64,000 bases of DNA, taken from positions 167,628-231,627 of the forward strand of contig NZ_AQOR01000002.1 of the NCBI RefSeq assembly GCF_009846755.1, in the 5' to 3' direction. The position numbers and the translations under genes were made by a program. The stretch comes from Alcanivorax sp. S71-1-4. Its GTDB lineage: Bacteria > Pseudomonadota > Gammaproteobacteria > Pseudomonadales > Alcanivoracaceae. This document shows positions 18,892-28,227 of the stretch, in pieces. Under the pieces are notes generated by a model, which saw only the letters and a program-made list of their open reading frames with translations, was not told where the DNA came from and did not search any database. Position 1 is the first letter of the stretch, and the number at the start of each line of letters is the position of its first letter.

Positions 18892-19845
18892 ATGTCCATC
18901 ACCATCGGGGTCGTCATGGACCCCATCGACCACATCAAGCCCTGGAAAGACAGCACCTTCGCCATGCTGCTGGAAGCACAGCGTCGTGACTGGGCCGTGA
19001 TGTACATGGAACCTGGGGATCTGTACGTGCGTGACGGGCGCACCTGGGCCATTGCCCGGCCGCTGACCGTCACCGACAGGCTGGAAAACTGGTTCGCGCT
19101 GGGCGAGCCCCGCAATCTGGACCTGGCCGATCTGGAAATGGTGCTGATGCGCCAGGACCCGCCGTTCAACAATGAATACATCTACACCACTTACCTGCTG
19201 GAAAAAGCCGAGCGCGAAGGCGTGCTGGTGGTCAACCGCCCCGGCAGCGTGCGTGACTGCAATGAAAAGCTGTTCGCCACCGAGTTCCCCCAGTGCTGCG
19301 CACCAACCCTGGTCACCAGCCGTGCCGATCTGCTGAAGCAGTTTGTACGAGAGTTCGGTGACACCGTGATGAAGCCGCTGGACGGCATGGGCGGCAGCAA
19401 TATCTTCCGGGTACAGAACGAAAGCCCGAACATCTCCGTGGTGATCGAGGTGCTCACCCACCAGGGCAAGACGCCGATCATGGTGCAGCGCTACATTCCC
19501 GAGATCACCCAGGGCGACAAGCGCATCCTGATGATCAACGGCGAGCCGGTGCCGTACGCGCTGGCGCGCATTCCCCGCGAAGGCGAATTGCGAGGCAACC
19601 TGGCCGCCGGCGGCACCGGCGAAGGGCGCGAACTCAGCGAGCGCGACCGCTGGATCTGCGAGCAGGTCGGCCCGACGCTGCGCCGCAAGGGGCTGTATTT
19701 TGTCGGTCTGGACGTGATCGGCGACTACCTGACCGAGATCAACGTCACCAGCCCGACCTGCATTCGCGAGCTGGACAAGATCTACGGCATCAATATTGCC
19801 GGCCAACTCTTTGACCAACTGCTGGAAATAAGGACCAACCCCTGA
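18892..19845 (+). CDS. gshB: Glutathione synthetase
   Basis: A 317-residue ATP-grasp enzyme that joins glycine to gamma-glutamylcysteine in the cytoplasm. It begins MSITIGVVMDPIDHIKPWKD, as GshB proteins do. ATP-grasp motifs include VMKPLDGMGGSNIFRV and FVGLDVIGDYLTEINVTSPT. I choose the ATG at 18892, with GGGAG just upstream, over the upstream in-frame ATG at 18862. Its position beside pilG is conserved in pseudomonads. A REPIN-like element starts 6 bases after the stop. Confidence 0.97.
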   Translation: MSITIGVVMDPIDHIKPWKDSTFAMLLEAQRRDWAVMYMEPGDLYVRDGRTWAIARPLTVTDRLENWFALGEPRNLDLADLEMVLMRQDPPFNNEYIYTTYLLEKAEREGVLVVNRPGSVRDCNEKLFATEFPQCCAPTLVTSRADLLKQFVREFGDTVMKPLDGMGGSNIFRVQNESPNISVVIEVLTHQGKTPIMVQRYIPEITQGDKRILMINGEPVPYALARIPREGELRGNLAAGGTGEGRELSERDRWICEQVGPTLRRKGLYFVGLDVIGDYLTEINVTSPTCIRELDKIYGINIAGQLFDQLLEIRTNP

Positions 19846-19850
19846 GGTGC

Positions 19851-20095
19851 GGTAGGGTGGGTAGAGCCAAAGGCGAAACCCACCATGTCCATGCCGCACA
19901 CTGCTCGCATAAAACCATCGGAACTACCTGCGACTCCGTGACTCCACGACTGGCGACTGGCGACTGGCGACTGGTAGCCAGTAGCCAGTAGCCAGTAGCC
20001 AATAGCCAATAGCCGGGGCAGTTTCGATGACTTGGCGGGAGTGAATAACGGGCATGGTCCCGGTGGGTTTCGCCTTTGGCTCTACCCACCCTACC
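19851..20095. repeat. REPIN-like inverted repeat element, copy A (expanded)
   Basis: Perfect 34-bp inverted arms at 19851-19884 and 20062-20095, beginning GGTAGGGTGGGTAGAGCCAA. Each arm is itself REP-like: GTAG, then an imperfect hairpin with GGTGGGT and ACCCACC outer stem and GCC/GGC inner stem. The 177-base centre matches copies at 49092 and 54615 at both ends (CTGCTCGC, GGAACTACCT, TTTCGATGACTT, GCGGGAGTGA). Here it is interrupted by a heptamer tandem array. Confidence 0.85.
19948..20014. repeat. 7-bp tandem array inside the REPIN-like element
   Basis: Three to four units of CTGGCGA run into CTGGTAG, then CCAGTAG three times and CCAATAG twice. The unit length stays 7 throughout and the junction CTGGTAGCCAG is palindromic, so the array can fold on itself. 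The other two copies of the element lack it. It can explain odd GYWLLATGYWL-type peptides in spurious translations. Confidence 0.85.
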
Positions 20096-20211
20096 GCCCC
20101 CTTAAATGCGATGTGGGAATAGACAAGGCCGCCGCCCGGCGGCAGACTGCCCGGCACGCTATCAGTGGCCGGCCATGTACCGCGCCCGCAGTCACGGAAC
20201 CGATCCAGCCG

Positions 20212-21093
20212 ATGAGCCAGACCCAGAGCCCCGTTTCGCCGGCCGACCGCCTCAGCTTTACGCTGTTTCTGGCCGTGGCCGTGCATGCGACGCTGATCTT
20301 CGGGCTGGGGTTCGCGCAGGAGAAGCCGGCTGCCGCGGCACGCACCCTGGAAGTCACCATCGCCCGCCACCAGGCCGAACGCCCGGTGGAAGACGCCGAC
20401 TTTCTCGCCCAGGCAGACCAGGAAGGCTCCGGTGACCAGGCCGACAAGGCGGAGCTGACCACCACCGAGTTGTCCGACTTCGCCGACAGCAAGGTCGAAC
20501 GGGTGCAGTTGCAGGCACCCAGCGTCACGGAACCACGTCAGTACCAGCCCCAGCGCCTGGTGATCACGACGCAGGGCGAGTCCCCGCGCAAGGTCAGTGT
20601 CCGCACGCCGGACGACGATAACCCCGCGCGCCCGCTGCCGATCAGCGACACGCGTTCCCTCGCTGCACTGAGCCAGGAAATCGCCAGCCTGCAGGCACGG
20701 CTGGACACGCAGCGCCAGGCCTACGCCAAGCGCCCGCGCATTCACCGGCTCACCTCCGTCTCGGCCAAGGCCCACTTCGAAGCGCTCTATATCGACGCCT
20801 TCCGGCGCGACGTCGAGGCCATGGGCACGCGACACTTCCCGCGCCGTGCCCTCACCGAACAGAAATTCGGCAATGTACGCCTGATGGTGGCCATCAACGC
20901 CGACGGCAGCGTGCGCGAGATCGACGTCCTGCAGTCCTCCGGCCACGCATTCCTGGACGAAGCCGCCGTGCAGAGTGTGCGCCTGGCAGCACCGTTTTCG
21001 CCCTTTTCGCCGGAGATGCGCGACAAAGCCGACGTGCTGGAAATCATCCGCACCTGGAAGTTTGACCCCGACCAGATCGTCTCCAGCCACTGA
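20212..21093 (+). CDS. TonB-like energy transducer
   Basis: A 293-residue protein with a short cytoplasmic tail, one N-terminal membrane anchor (about 14-35, LSFTLFLAVAVHATLIFGLGF) including the H-containing span typical of TonB, a periplasmic linker, and a C-terminal TonB domain (about 210-290: FGNVRLMVAINADGSVREIDVL, then IIRTWKFDP at the end). TonB proteins pass proton-motive force to outer-membrane transporters; the P. aeruginosa gene at this position (TonB3) is needed for twitching, which fits the neighbouring pil genes. The linker lacks a long Pro-Lys repeat. The ATG at 20212 starts just before the membrane span; the longer upstream frame runs into the repeat element and is rejected. 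Confidence 0.88.
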   Translation: MSQTQSPVSPADRLSFTLFLAVAVHATLIFGLGFAQEKPAAAARTLEVTIARHQAERPVEDADFLAQADQEGSGDQADKAELTTTELSDFADSKVERVQLQAPSVTEPRQYQPQRLVITTQGESPRKVSVRTPDDDNPARPLPISDTRSLAALSQEIASLQARLDTQRQAYAKRPRIHRLTSVSAKAHFEALYIDAFRRDVEAMGTRHFPRRALTEQKFGNVRLMVAINADGSVREIDVLQSSGHAFLDEAAVQSVRLAAPFSPFSPEMRDKADVLEIIRTWKFDPDQIVSSH

Positions 21094-21139
21094 GCCGGCC
21101 AGCTTGCACCCCCGCCAGCAGGGCCGGATACTGCACCCC

Positions 21140-21709
21140 ATGGACCCTTCAAGCCTCGCCCATCATCTGCTGATCGCCATGCCCCAGCTCGACGACCCGG
21201 GCTTTGGGCAGACGGTCACCTATATCATTGAGCACGACGATCAGGGCGCCATGGGCCTGACCCTGAACCGCCCGCTGGAGCACATCAACCTCAGCCGCGT
21301 GCTGGACAGCATGAAGATCACCCCCCGTGTACCGGTCCCGGACGACGCGCACCCGGTCGTCGCCGGCGGCCCGGTGAACACCCAGACCGGCTTTATCCTG
21401 CACCCGCCCTGCGAGCAGATGTGGCACTCCACTGTGGTGCTGCAATCCGGCCTGTGGCTGACTACCTCGAAAGACGTGCTGGAAGCCATCGCCTGCGGCC
21501 AGGGGCCCTCACATTCCCTCATTGCCCTGGGCTACGCGGGCTGGGAGCCCGGCCAACTGGAACAGGAACTGGTGGATAACGCCTGGCTGACCACGCCGGC
21601 GCTGCCGGAGATGGTGTTCGATGTGCCGTTCGCCGAGCGCTGGCACGCGGCCGCCAGGCTGATGGGCATTGATCTGGATCTGATTTCCACCCAGGCGGGG
21701 CATAGCTGA
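21140..21709 (+). CDS. algH: YqgE/AlgH family protein
   Basis: A 189-residue member of the UPF0301 (AlgH/YqgE) family. Family blocks are HHLLIAMPQLDDPGFGQTV, the YIIEHDDQGAMGLTLNRP region, AGGPVNTQTGFILH and GYAGWEPGQLEQEL. AlgH was linked to alginate regulation in Pseudomonas, but the molecular function is not settled. The start at 21140 matches the family; it follows tonB by 46 bases and precedes ruvX, a pair conserved across gammaproteobacteria. Confidence 0.95.
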   Translation: MDPSSLAHHLLIAMPQLDDPGFGQTVTYIIEHDDQGAMGLTLNRPLEHINLSRVLDSMKITPRVPVPDDAHPVVAGGPVNTQTGFILHPPCEQMWHSTVVLQSGLWLTTSKDVLEAIACGQGPSHSLIALGYAGWEPGQLEQELVDNAWLTTPALPEMVFDVPFAERWHAAARLMGIDLDLISTQAGHS

Positions 21710-21762
21710 GTGCGGGGCAGGCTGATGATCACGCCCTCACATCGCAGGGACCTCCGCACCGC

Positions 21763-22185
21763 ATGACCACCACTCTGCTCGCCTTCGACTTTGGCACCCG
21801 CAAGATCGGCCTGGCCAGCGGCCAGTCGCTGACCGGCACCGGCTCGCCGCTGCCGGCGCTGCCGTGCCGCGAGGGCATCCCCGACTGGGAACAGGTGCAG
21901 CGCCTGCTGGCGGAATGGCAACCCGACCTGCTGCTGGTCGGCCTGCCCCTGAACATGGACGGCACCGACAGCGACCTGAGCCAGCGCGCCCGCCGCTTCG
22001 CCGGCCGCCTCAAGGGCCGCTTTGGCAAACCCGTGCAGTTGATCGACGAACGCCTCTCCACCCGCGAGGCCCGCGACCGGCTCGGTGATCGCTACCGTGG
22101 CGGCAGCGATCCACGCGTGGACAGCATGGCGGCCGTTTTGCTTATAGAATCCTTCTTCAACGATGGCGCGGGAGAAACCGTGTGA
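21763..22185 (+). CDS. ruvX: RuvX/YqgF, Holliday junction resolvase-like / pre-16S rRNA nuclease
   Basis: A 140-residue RNase H-fold nuclease. The catalytic acidic residue is in [14 protein letters not shown], the second block is [15 protein letters not shown] and the last is [10 protein letters not shown]. In E. coli YqgF finishes the 5' end of 16S rRNA. The stop overlaps the pyrR start by 4 bases (GTGA), so the two are translationally coupled. Confidence 0.95.
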   Translation: MTTTLLAFDFGTRKIGLASGQSLTGTGSPLPALPCREGIPDWEQVQRLLAEWQPDLLLVGLPLNMDGTDSDLSQRARRFAGRLKGRFGKPVQLIDERLSTREARDRLGDRYRGGSDPRVDSMAAVLLIESFFNDGAGETV

Positions 22186-22697
22186 GTGATTTCAGCAGTG
22201 CCCATATCGACCAGTTGCTTGAGCGCATGGCCACCGAGCTGCATGCGCACCTGGCGAAACGTCGCATCAGCCAGTATGTCCTGGTGGGCATCCACTCCGG
22301 CGGCGCCTGGGTGGCCGAGGCGCTGCACACCAAACTGAGCGACAGTGCACCGCCGGGCACCCTGGACATCAGTTTCTACCGCGACGACTTCTCCCGTCGC
22401 GGCCTGCACCCGAAAGTGAAGCCCACCACCCTGCCGTTCGAAATCGACGATGCCCACGTGGTGCTGGTGGACGACGTGCTGATGAGCGGGCGCACCGTGC
22501 GGGCCGCGCTCAACGAGCTGTTCGACTACGGCCGCCCGGCCAGCGTCACCCTGGCGGTGCTGTTTGACATCGGGCAACGGGAATTGCCGTTTGCCGCCGA
22601 TATTTGTGGCGAACACTTGGCACTGGACCCGCAACAACGGGTAGAATTGCGTGGGCCCGCGCCTCTCACTGCGGACATCCTGGACATGAAGGCCTGA
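22182..22697 (+). CDS. pyrR: PyrR, bifunctional regulator / uracil phosphoribosyltransferase
   Basis: A 171-residue type I phosphoribosyltransferase with the PRPP-binding loop [18 protein letters not shown] and the block [15 protein letters not shown]. PyrR regulates pyrimidine genes and can make UMP from uracil. It starts with GTG overlapping ruvX and ends 1 base before the pyrB ATG, so ruvX-pyrR-pyrB-pyrX form a compact operon. I see no PyrR-type attenuator before pyrB, since the genes abut. Confidence 0.95.
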   Translation: MSDFSSAHIDQLLERMATELHAHLAKRRISQYVLVGIHSGGAWVAEALHTKLSDSAPPGTLDISFYRDDFSRRGLHPKVKPTTLPFEIDDAHVVLVDDVLMSGRTVRAALNELFDYGRPASVTLAVLFDIGQRELPFAADICGEHLALDPQQRVELRGPAPLTADILDMKA

Positions 22698-22698
22698 C

Positions 22699-23718
22699 AT
22701 GAGCGATCCGGCACCGGATACCCTGCAGCTCACCGGCACTGGCCGGCTCCGCAACTTTATCGGCATTGACGGCCTGCCCCGCGCGATCCTCGAAGAAATC
22801 CTCGACACCGCCGCCTCGTTCGTCGACGTCGGTGACCGCGCCATCAAGAAAGTGCCCCTGCTGCGCGGCAAGACCGTGATCAACCTGTTCTTTGAGGCCA
22901 GCACCCGCACCCGCACCACGTTCGAACTGGCCGCCAAGCGTCTCTCTGCCGACGTGCTGAACATGGACATTGCCCGCTCCTCCACCAGCAAGGGCGAGTC
23001 GCTGATGGACATGCTGCGCAACCTGGAAGCCATGTCCGCCGACATGTTCATCGTCCGCCACGGTGACTCCGGCGCCGCCCACTACATCGCCCGCCACGCC
23101 ACCCCCGACGTGGCCATCATCAACGCCGGCGACGGTCGCCATGCGCACCCGACCCAGGCGATGCTCGACATGTACACCATCCGTCACTACAAGGGCCGCT
23201 TCGAGGGCCTGAAAGTGGCGATCATCGGCGACATCCTGCACTCGCGCGTGGCCCGCTCGCAGATCCACGCGCTGAACATTCTCGGCGCCGAAGAGGTGCG
23301 TGTGGTCGCGCCGAAGACACTGCTGCCGGTGGATATCGAAAGCCTGGGCGTCACCGTCTGCACCGACCTCAGCCAGGGCCTGCGTGGTGCCGATGTGGTG
23401 ATCGCCCTGCGCCTGCAGAAAGAACGCATGGATTCCGCACTGCTGCCGTCGGAGAGCGAATTCTTCCGTCTCTACGGCCTGACCAACGACCGCCTGCGCG
23501 CCGCCCACCCGGACGCCATCGTGATGCACCCCGGCCCGATCAATCGCGGTGTGGAAATCGCCTCCGAAGTGGCCGATGGCGAACGCTCGGTGATCCTGCA
23601 CCAGGTCACCTTCGGCATCGCCGTGCGCATGGCCGTGATGTCCATGTGCATGAGCGGCCGCGAAACCGAACGCGACGACAGCCTGACCCCGGAACGCCCG
23701 CATGCAACCACGCGCTGA
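22699..23718 (+). CDS. pyrB: Aspartate carbamoyltransferase catalytic subunit
   Basis: A 339-residue ATCase that makes N-carbamoyl-aspartate from carbamoyl phosphate and aspartate, the first committed step of pyrimidine synthesis. The carbamoyl-phosphate motif [10 protein letters not shown] is present, as are [10 protein letters not shown] and [11 protein letters not shown]. It overlaps the downstream pyrX by 17 bases. In pseudomonads this enzyme assembles with an inactive dihydroorotase into a dodecamer, and the sequence of its neighbour supports the same here. Confidence 0.97.
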   Translation: MSDPAPDTLQLTGTGRLRNFIGIDGLPRAILEEILDTAASFVDVGDRAIKKVPLLRGKTVINLFFEASTRTRTTFELAAKRLSADVLNMDIARSSTSKGESLMDMLRNLEAMSADMFIVRHGDSGAAHYIARHATPDVAIINAGDGRHAHPTQAMLDMYTIRHYKGRFEGLKVAIIGDILHSRVARSQIHALNILGAEEVRVVAPKTLLPVDIESLGVTVCTDLSQGLRGADVVIALRLQKERMDSALLPSESEFFRLYGLTNDRLRAAHPDAIVMHPGPINRGVEIASEVADGERSVILHQVTFGIAVRMAVMSMCMSGRETERDDSLTPERPHATTR

Positions 23719-24985
23719 CCTGCTGATCCGCAAGGCCCGGGTGATCGACCCGGCCACCGGCCGCGATGAAATCGCCGACCTGCTGGTGGAAGGCGGCCGC
23801 CTGAGCCGCATCGGTGCCAGTCTCGACGCCCCCGGCGCCGAACTGTTCGACGCCGACGGCCTGTGGCTGATCCCCGGCCTGGTCGACACCTGCATCCGCC
23901 TGCCGGAACCCGCCAGCGGCCGCGCCGGCAGCATCGCCAGCGAAACCCGCGCCGCCGCCAGCGGCGGCATCACCCACATGGCCGCCCTGCCGGACACCGA
24001 CCCGGTGGCCGACAACCCGGCCGTGGTGCGGCTGATTCGCGAACGCGCCATCAAGGCCGGCTTCGCCCGCGTGATGCCCATTGCCGCCCTGACCCAGGGC
24101 CTCGCCGGCAGCCAGCTTTCCGAAATGCAGACCCTGAAAGAAATGGGCTGCATCGCCGTCGGCAACGCCGGCCACCGCGTGCAGGACGCGCTGGTACTCA
24201 AGCGCTGCCTGGAGTACGCGGCCACATTTGATCTGCTGGTGATTTTCCGTCCGCAGGACGGTGCCCTCAGCGCCGGCGGCTGCACCCACGAAGGCCCGGT
24301 CGCCTCGCGTCTGGGCCTGCCCGGCATCCCCGCCGTGGCCGAAACCGTGGATCTGGCCCGCGCCCTGCTGCTGGTGGAGGCCACCGGCGTGCGCGCCCAT
24401 TTCCATCAACTGAGCTGCGCCGCCAGCGTGGAACTGCTGCGCGATGCCCGCGCCCGGGGCCTGCCAGTCACGGCAGATGTAAGCGTTCACCACCTGCTGC
24501 TGGACGAATACGCCATCGAGCACTTCAACAGCCTGTGCCATATCGACCCGCCACTGCGTCGCCGGGAAGACCGCGCCGCCCTGCTGGCGGCCGTCGCCGA
24601 CGGCACCATTGATGCGATCTGCTCACAGCACACGCCACTGAATTCCTCCGCCAAGCTGGCCCCCTTCCCGGCCACAAAACCCGGCATCTCCGGGCTGGAT
24701 ACGCTGCTGTCACTGACACTCAAGCTGGTCGAGGAACAAAAACTGCCACTGATGCGCGCCCTGGATGCCCTGACCCAGGCACCGGCCCGCTGCCTCGGCT
24801 TGCCGGTGGGCAATCTGGAAAACGGGCGGCTGGCGAGCCTGTGCGTGGTGGACGGCAAGGCACGGCGTGTGCCGGAAGACGACTGGCTGTCGGCCGGCAA
24901 GAATTCGCCCTGGCTGTCGGAGAGCCTGCCCGGTGCCGTGCGGCTGACCGTGTGTGAAGGGAAAGTGACCTGGCTGTCCGACTGA
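23702..24985 (+). CDS. pyrX: PyrX, dihydroorotase-like protein lacking catalytic residues
   Basis: A 427-residue amidohydrolase-fold protein. Active dihydroorotases carry an HxH metal pair after GLVD; here the segment reads GLVDTCIRL (61-67), so both histidines are replaced (C64, R66). The later TDHAPH signature, which supplies the catalytic Asp, reads SQHTPL with Gln309. The VHHLLL block (262-267) is kept. Such PyrC'/PyrX proteins are structural partners needed for ATCase assembly in Pseudomonas. A true dihydroorotase must therefore be encoded elsewhere in the genome (inference). Confidence 0.92.
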   Translation: MQPRADLLIRKARVIDPATGRDEIADLLVEGGRLSRIGASLDAPGAELFDADGLWLIPGLVDTCIRLPEPASGRAGSIASETRAAASGGITHMAALPDTDPVADNPAVVRLIRERAIKAGFARVMPIAALTQGLAGSQLSEMQTLKEMGCIAVGNAGHRVQDALVLKRCLEYAATFDLLVIFRPQDGALSAGGCTHEGPVASRLGLPGIPAVAETVDLARALLLVEATGVRAHFHQLSCAASVELLRDARARGLPVTADVSVHHLLLDEYAIEHFNSLCHIDPPLRRREDRAALLAAVADGTIDAICSQHTPLNSSAKLAPFPATKPGISGLDTLLSLTLKLVEEQKLPLMRALDALTQAPARCLGLPVGNLENGRLASLCVVDGKARRVPEDDWLSAGKNSPWLSESLPGAVRLTVCEGKVTWLSD

Positions 24986-25062
24986 CGCCACCCGGGCGCG
25001 CATTCGACATGCCCGCCCTCGTCCCGTACCATGCGCGCCTTGCTTCACAACCCGATACGCTG

Positions 25063-25101
25063 ATGATCGTGATCTCCTCCCGGCGGCCTACGCCACCCTA
25101 G
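25063..25101 (+). other. Possible leader ORF upstream of the SulP gene
   Basis: A 12-codon ORF reading MIVISSRRPTPP then TAG, about 137 bases before the SulP start. It ends in Pro-Pro-stop, a context known to slow termination. No clear Shine-Dalgarno sequence precedes it, so translation is uncertain. Confidence 0.3.
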
Positions 25102-25193
25102 TTTTTCGCCCCCAGCCGGCCTCGTGCCTGTATCGCACCCGCGTGTCGTCGCGGGGCTGCGCGCTGTGTTGCTGTGTCCATCGCGCTGAACGC

Positions 25194-25209
25194 CGCCCGA
25201 CTGCGGGCG
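25194..25209 (+). promoter_or_regulatory. Attenuator-like hairpin before the SulP gene
   Basis: CGCCCG, loop ACTG, CGGGCG, followed by the pyrimidine-rich TTTCATCCCTTTCTCC, 29 bases before the SulP ATG. The stem is short and the U-run is broken, so this is only a candidate attenuator. It could pair functionally with the leader ORF at 25063. Confidence 0.3.
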
Positions 25210-25238
25210 TTTCATCCCTTTCTCCGGAATAACGATTC

Positions 25239-26726
25239 ATGTGGCATGCCCTTCACCAGAACTGGTTCTCCAACCTGCGTGGCGACCTGCTCGCCGGTCT
25301 TGTCGTCGCCCTGGCGCTGATTCCCGAGGCGATAGCCTTCTCCATCATTGCCGGCGTGGACCCGAAAGTGGGCTTGTACGCGTCATTCTGCATTGCAGTG
25401 GTGATCGCCTTCGTGGGCGGACGGCCCGGTATGATTTCCGCCGCCACCGGCGCCATGGCCCTGCTGATGATCACCCTGGTGAAAAGTCACGGCCTGGAAT
25501 ACCTGCTCGCCGCCACCCTGCTGTGCGGCGTCTTCCAGATCCTCGCCGGCTTCCTGAAGCTGGGCAGCCTGATGCGGTTTGTCTCCCGCTCTGTGGTCAC
25601 CGGCTTCGTCAACGCGCTGGCCATCCTGATCTTCATGGCGCAGCTGCCGGAGCTGACCAACGTGACCTGGCATGTGTACGCCATGACCGCCGCCGGGCTG
25701 GGCATCATCTATCTGTTCCCCTATGTGCCGCTGCTGGGCCGGCTGATTCCGTCCCCCCTGATCTGCATCGTCTCACTGACCCTGGTCGCGTGGCTGGCCG
25801 GCCTGGATATCCGCACCGTGGGCGACATGGGAGAACTGCCCGACACCCTGCCCGTGTTCCTCTGGCCGGACGTGCCGCTGAACCTGGACACCCTGCTGAT
25901 CATCCTGCCCTACTCCCTGGCACTGGCGGTCGTCGGCCTGCTGGAGTCGATGATGACCGCCACCATCGTGGACGACCTCACGGACACCCCCAGCGACAAG
26001 AATCGCGAATGCAAAGGACAGGGCATCGCCAATATCACCGCCGGGCTGCTCGGCGGCATGGCCGGTTGCGCCATGATCGGCCAGTCCGTCATCAACGTGA
26101 AATCCGGTGGCCGCACCCGGCTGTCCACACTCACCGCCGGCCTGGTGCTGCTGGTGATGGTGATCTTCCTGAGCGACCTCGTCTCACAGATTCCCATGGC
26201 GGCTCTGGTGGCCGTAATGATCATGGTGTCCATCGGTACTTTCTCGTGGGATTCGCTGCGCAACCTGCGCAAGTACCCGCTCTCCAGCAACATCGTAATG
26301 GTCGCTACCGTGGCCGTGGTCGTGGCCACCCACAACCTCGCCTATGGCGTGCTGGTGGGGGTTCTGCTGGCAGCCCTGTTCTTCGCCAACAAGATCGGGC
26401 ATTACCTGTACATCGAATCCTTCACCAGCGCCGATGGCCGCGAGCGTACCTACAAAGTGGTCGGGCAGGTCTTCTTCTCGTCGTCAGAGAAATTCACCGA
26501 CGCCTTTGATTTCCGCGAAGCCGTTGATAAGGTCGTGATTGATCTGCACAAAGCGCATTTCTGGGACATCACTTCCGTCGCCGCGCTGGATAAAGTGGTC
26601 ATCAAATTCCGGCGCGAAGGCACCGACGTGGACGTGCTCGGCCTCAACGAAGCCAGCGCCACCATCGTTGACCGCTTCGGCGTGCACGACAAACCCGATG
26701 CCGTTGACCAGTTGATGGGCCACTGA
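25239..26726 (+). CDS. SulP family inorganic anion transporter
   Basis: A 495-residue inner-membrane transporter: about 10-12 membrane spans up to residue 385 and a C-terminal STAS domain (about 400-490, [41 protein letters not shown]). The N-terminal family block [28 protein letters not shown] is typical. Substrates in the family include sulfate, bicarbonate and dicarboxylates; the branch with this short loop-poor form may be a bicarbonate transporter, but the substrate is not decidable here. A universal stress protein gene follows and is probably co-transcribed. Confidence 0.92.
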   Translation: MWHALHQNWFSNLRGDLLAGLVVALALIPEAIAFSIIAGVDPKVGLYASFCIAVVIAFVGGRPGMISAATGAMALLMITLVKSHGLEYLLAATLLCGVFQILAGFLKLGSLMRFVSRSVVTGFVNALAILIFMAQLPELTNVTWHVYAMTAAGLGIIYLFPYVPLLGRLIPSPLICIVSLTLVAWLAGLDIRTVGDMGELPDTLPVFLWPDVPLNLDTLLIILPYSLALAVVGLLESMMTATIVDDLTDTPSDKNRECKGQGIANITAGLLGGMAGCAMIGQSVINVKSGGRTRLSTLTAGLVLLVMVIFLSDLVSQIPMAALVAVMIMVSIGTFSWDSLRNLRKYPLSSNIVMVATVAVVVATHNLAYGVLVGVLLAALFFANKIGHYLYIESFTSADGRERTYKVVGQVFFSSSEKFTDAFDFREAVDKVVIDLHKAHFWDITSVAALDKVVIKFRREGTDVDVLGLNEASATIVDRFGVHDKPDAVDQLMGH

Positions 26727-26773
26727 TCATGACATCCTCTTCCCGCCTCACCGGGCAACAGGAGATAACAACC

Positions 26774-27616
26774 ATGCCGCACGTGTTCGCCTGCATCGAC
26801 GGCTCCCCCTCCTCCCCGGCCGTCTGCGACTACGCTGCCTGGGCCAGCCATCGCCTGAGCACACCGCTGACACTGCTGCATGTGCTGGATCACCAGACCT
26901 ATCCGGTCGCAGGCAACCTCACCGGCAACATCGGCCTCGGCAGCCGCGAGGCACTGCTCACCGAACTGGCCGAACTGGACGAGCGCCGCAACAAACTGGC
27001 GCTCGAACAGGGCCGGCTGATGCTGGAAGCCGCGCGCGACCGCCTTGATACGGACGAGATTCGCCTCCGTCAACGCCACGGCGATCTGCTCGAATGCGTA
27101 CTGGAACTGGAGCAGGACATCCGCCTGCTGGTCATGGGCCGGCAGGGCGACACCAGTGGCTTTCAGGGACGCGACATCGGCAGCCATCTGGAAAGCGTGA
27201 TTCGCGCCCTGCACCGGCCCATTCTGGTATCGCCGGTTGAGTTCAGCGCCCCCAGAAGCGCCATGCTGGCCTACGACGGATCAGAAACAGTGCGCAAAGG
27301 CGTGCGCATGATGGCCGCCAGCCCCCTGTTCCGTGACATGCCGATTCATCTGGTGATGGTTGGCGCGGATACCAACGATGCCTGGGCACAACTGGAAGCC
27401 GGCCTGAACGTCCTGCACGACGCGGGGCTGACTGCCGAGGCGGTGATTCGTCCCGGCGAGGTGGAACCGACGTTACATGCCTATCAGCAGGATCACGGGA
27501 TTGATCTGCTGGTGATGGGGGCGTATGGGCATTCCCGGATTCGGCAGTTTTTGGTGGGGAGTACTACGACGCAGATGTTGCGGACCGCGACGTCGGCGCT
27601 ATTGCTGCTGAGATAG
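26774..27616 (+). CDS. Tandem-domain universal stress protein
   Basis: A 280-residue cytoplasmic protein with two UspA domains (about 1-145 and 150-280). The second carries the ATP-binding type motif [22 protein letters not shown]; the first has [23 protein letters not shown] choose the ATG at 26774 because AGGAGAT precedes it at good spacing; an in-frame ATG lies at 26729. The link with SulP-type transporters is common and suggests a role in anion or pH stress (inference). The AT-richer accessory island begins just after its stop. Confidence 0.9.
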   Translation: MPHVFACIDGSPSSPAVCDYAAWASHRLSTPLTLLHVLDHQTYPVAGNLTGNIGLGSREALLTELAELDERRNKLALEQGRLMLEAARDRLDTDEIRLRQRHGDLLECVLELEQDIRLLVMGRQGDTSGFQGRDIGSHLESVIRALHRPILVSPVEFSAPRSAMLAYDGSETVRKGVRMMAASPLFRDMPIHLVMVGADTNDAWAQLEAGLNVLHDAGLTAEAVIRPGEVEPTLHAYQQDHGIDLLVMGAYGHSRIRQFLVGSTTTQMLRTATSALLLLR

Positions 27617-27649
27617 GCTGCGGATGACTCCTCTACCCGAAGTAATGCT

Positions 27650-27865
27650 CCTTACCGAAAAAGGAAGGCTCGTCGGAGACAACGACAAATGCAATGGTAG
27701 TAAGAGGTATCGTCCGGGGATAGCTGGGATGCGCGGGATTGGGCCATGGCAGCACTCCTTGCTGATTGAGTTGCCACCATAGCCAAAACTCGCCAGGGGA
27801 AATTTCAGTTTATTGACCCGATCACTGCAAGAGATTGCCCAATTCGTGTGTGTCCTGAAATTCTC
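27650..27865. repeat. Degenerate copy of the RAYT 5' region (matches 29345-29571)
   Basis: This segment aligns with 29345-29571 over coding start and about 115 bases of upstream sequence (GGGATGCGCGGGATTGGG, TGAGTTGCCACCATA, TTATTGACC, AAGAGATTG, AATTCGTG). Several scattered mismatches show the copies have diverged. The match ends near 27865 where the terminator-like hairpin begins. Confidence 0.85.
27652..27747 (-). pseudogene. 5' stump of a second RAYT transposase gene
   Basis: From the ATG at 27747 this reads MAQSRASQLSPDDTSYYHCI and then CRCLRRAFLFR before a TAA, closely matching the start of the transposase at 29452 (MTQSRASQISLDDTPYYHCI). AAGGAG precedes the ATG in both. Only 31 codons remain, without the HUH motif or catalytic Tyr, so it is dead. 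It lies downstream of the orphan immunity gene just as the larger copy lies downstream of the main immunity gene. Confidence 0.85.
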
Positions 27866-27866
27866 G

Positions 27867-27892
27867 CCGGCAGATTACTCTGCCGGGGTTTT
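27867..27892 (+). terminator. Terminator-like hairpin at island edge
   Basis: CCGGCAG, loop ATTACT, CTGCCGG, then GGTTTTG. The T-run is on the plus strand. It lies 14 bases beyond the stop of the minus-strand orphan immunity gene, and some 250 bases after the universal stress gene. Confidence 0.5.
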
Positions 27893-27905
27893 GCCACCTT
27901 GGTGA

Positions 27906-28217
27906 TTACGCTGTACGTTCTTTTAGGGAAGAAGATAACTTCTTCAAATAACTTGTATTTATTTTCTCATTTTTCGACCCATCAACGTCAATATAAATAT
28001 TCTTCAATATCTCCTCTTGTAATTGCCTCAGGTCGCTACGCTCCAGCTCTGTATTGTGCAAGAACTCATCTAACGCACAGCTTGAGAAATGCTCATTGCC
28101 ATTCGGGGATAGAGAGGAGTCAGTATCAATCATCAACGCCACCTCTCTCAGAGTTAAATCTTCAAAACTCTTCCCGGGAATCTTTATCACCTTGTGTGAT
28201 TGAAAAAGGAACTTCAT
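27906..28217 (-). CDS. Putative immunity protein of the orphan toxin module
   Basis: A 103-residue soluble protein with no signal peptide, AT-rich in base composition. It begins MKFLFQSHKVIKIPGKSFED and is rich in charged residues. AGGAGG lies 5 bases before the ATG and the start is only 10 bases after the stop of the toxin-tip fragment, the usual spacing of a toxin-immunity pair. I do not recognise the family. The immunity role is inferred from size, position and coupling. Confidence 0.6.
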   Translation of the reverse strand: MKFLFQSHKVIKIPGKSFEDLTLREVALMIDTDSSLSPNGNEHFSSCALDEFLHNTELERSDLRQLQEEILKNIYIDVDGSKNEKINTSYLKKLSSSLKERTA

Positions 28218-28227
28218 CGCGTCCTCC

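Noticed and set aside
19790..20009. Frames encoding GYWLLATGYWL-type repeats
   Set aside because: They are translations of the 7-bp tandem array, not proteins.
20032..20211. N-terminal extension of the TonB-like protein into the repeat
   Set aside because: The extension is translated REPIN sequence ([11 protein letters not shown]); the ATG at 20212 lies properly before the membrane anchor.
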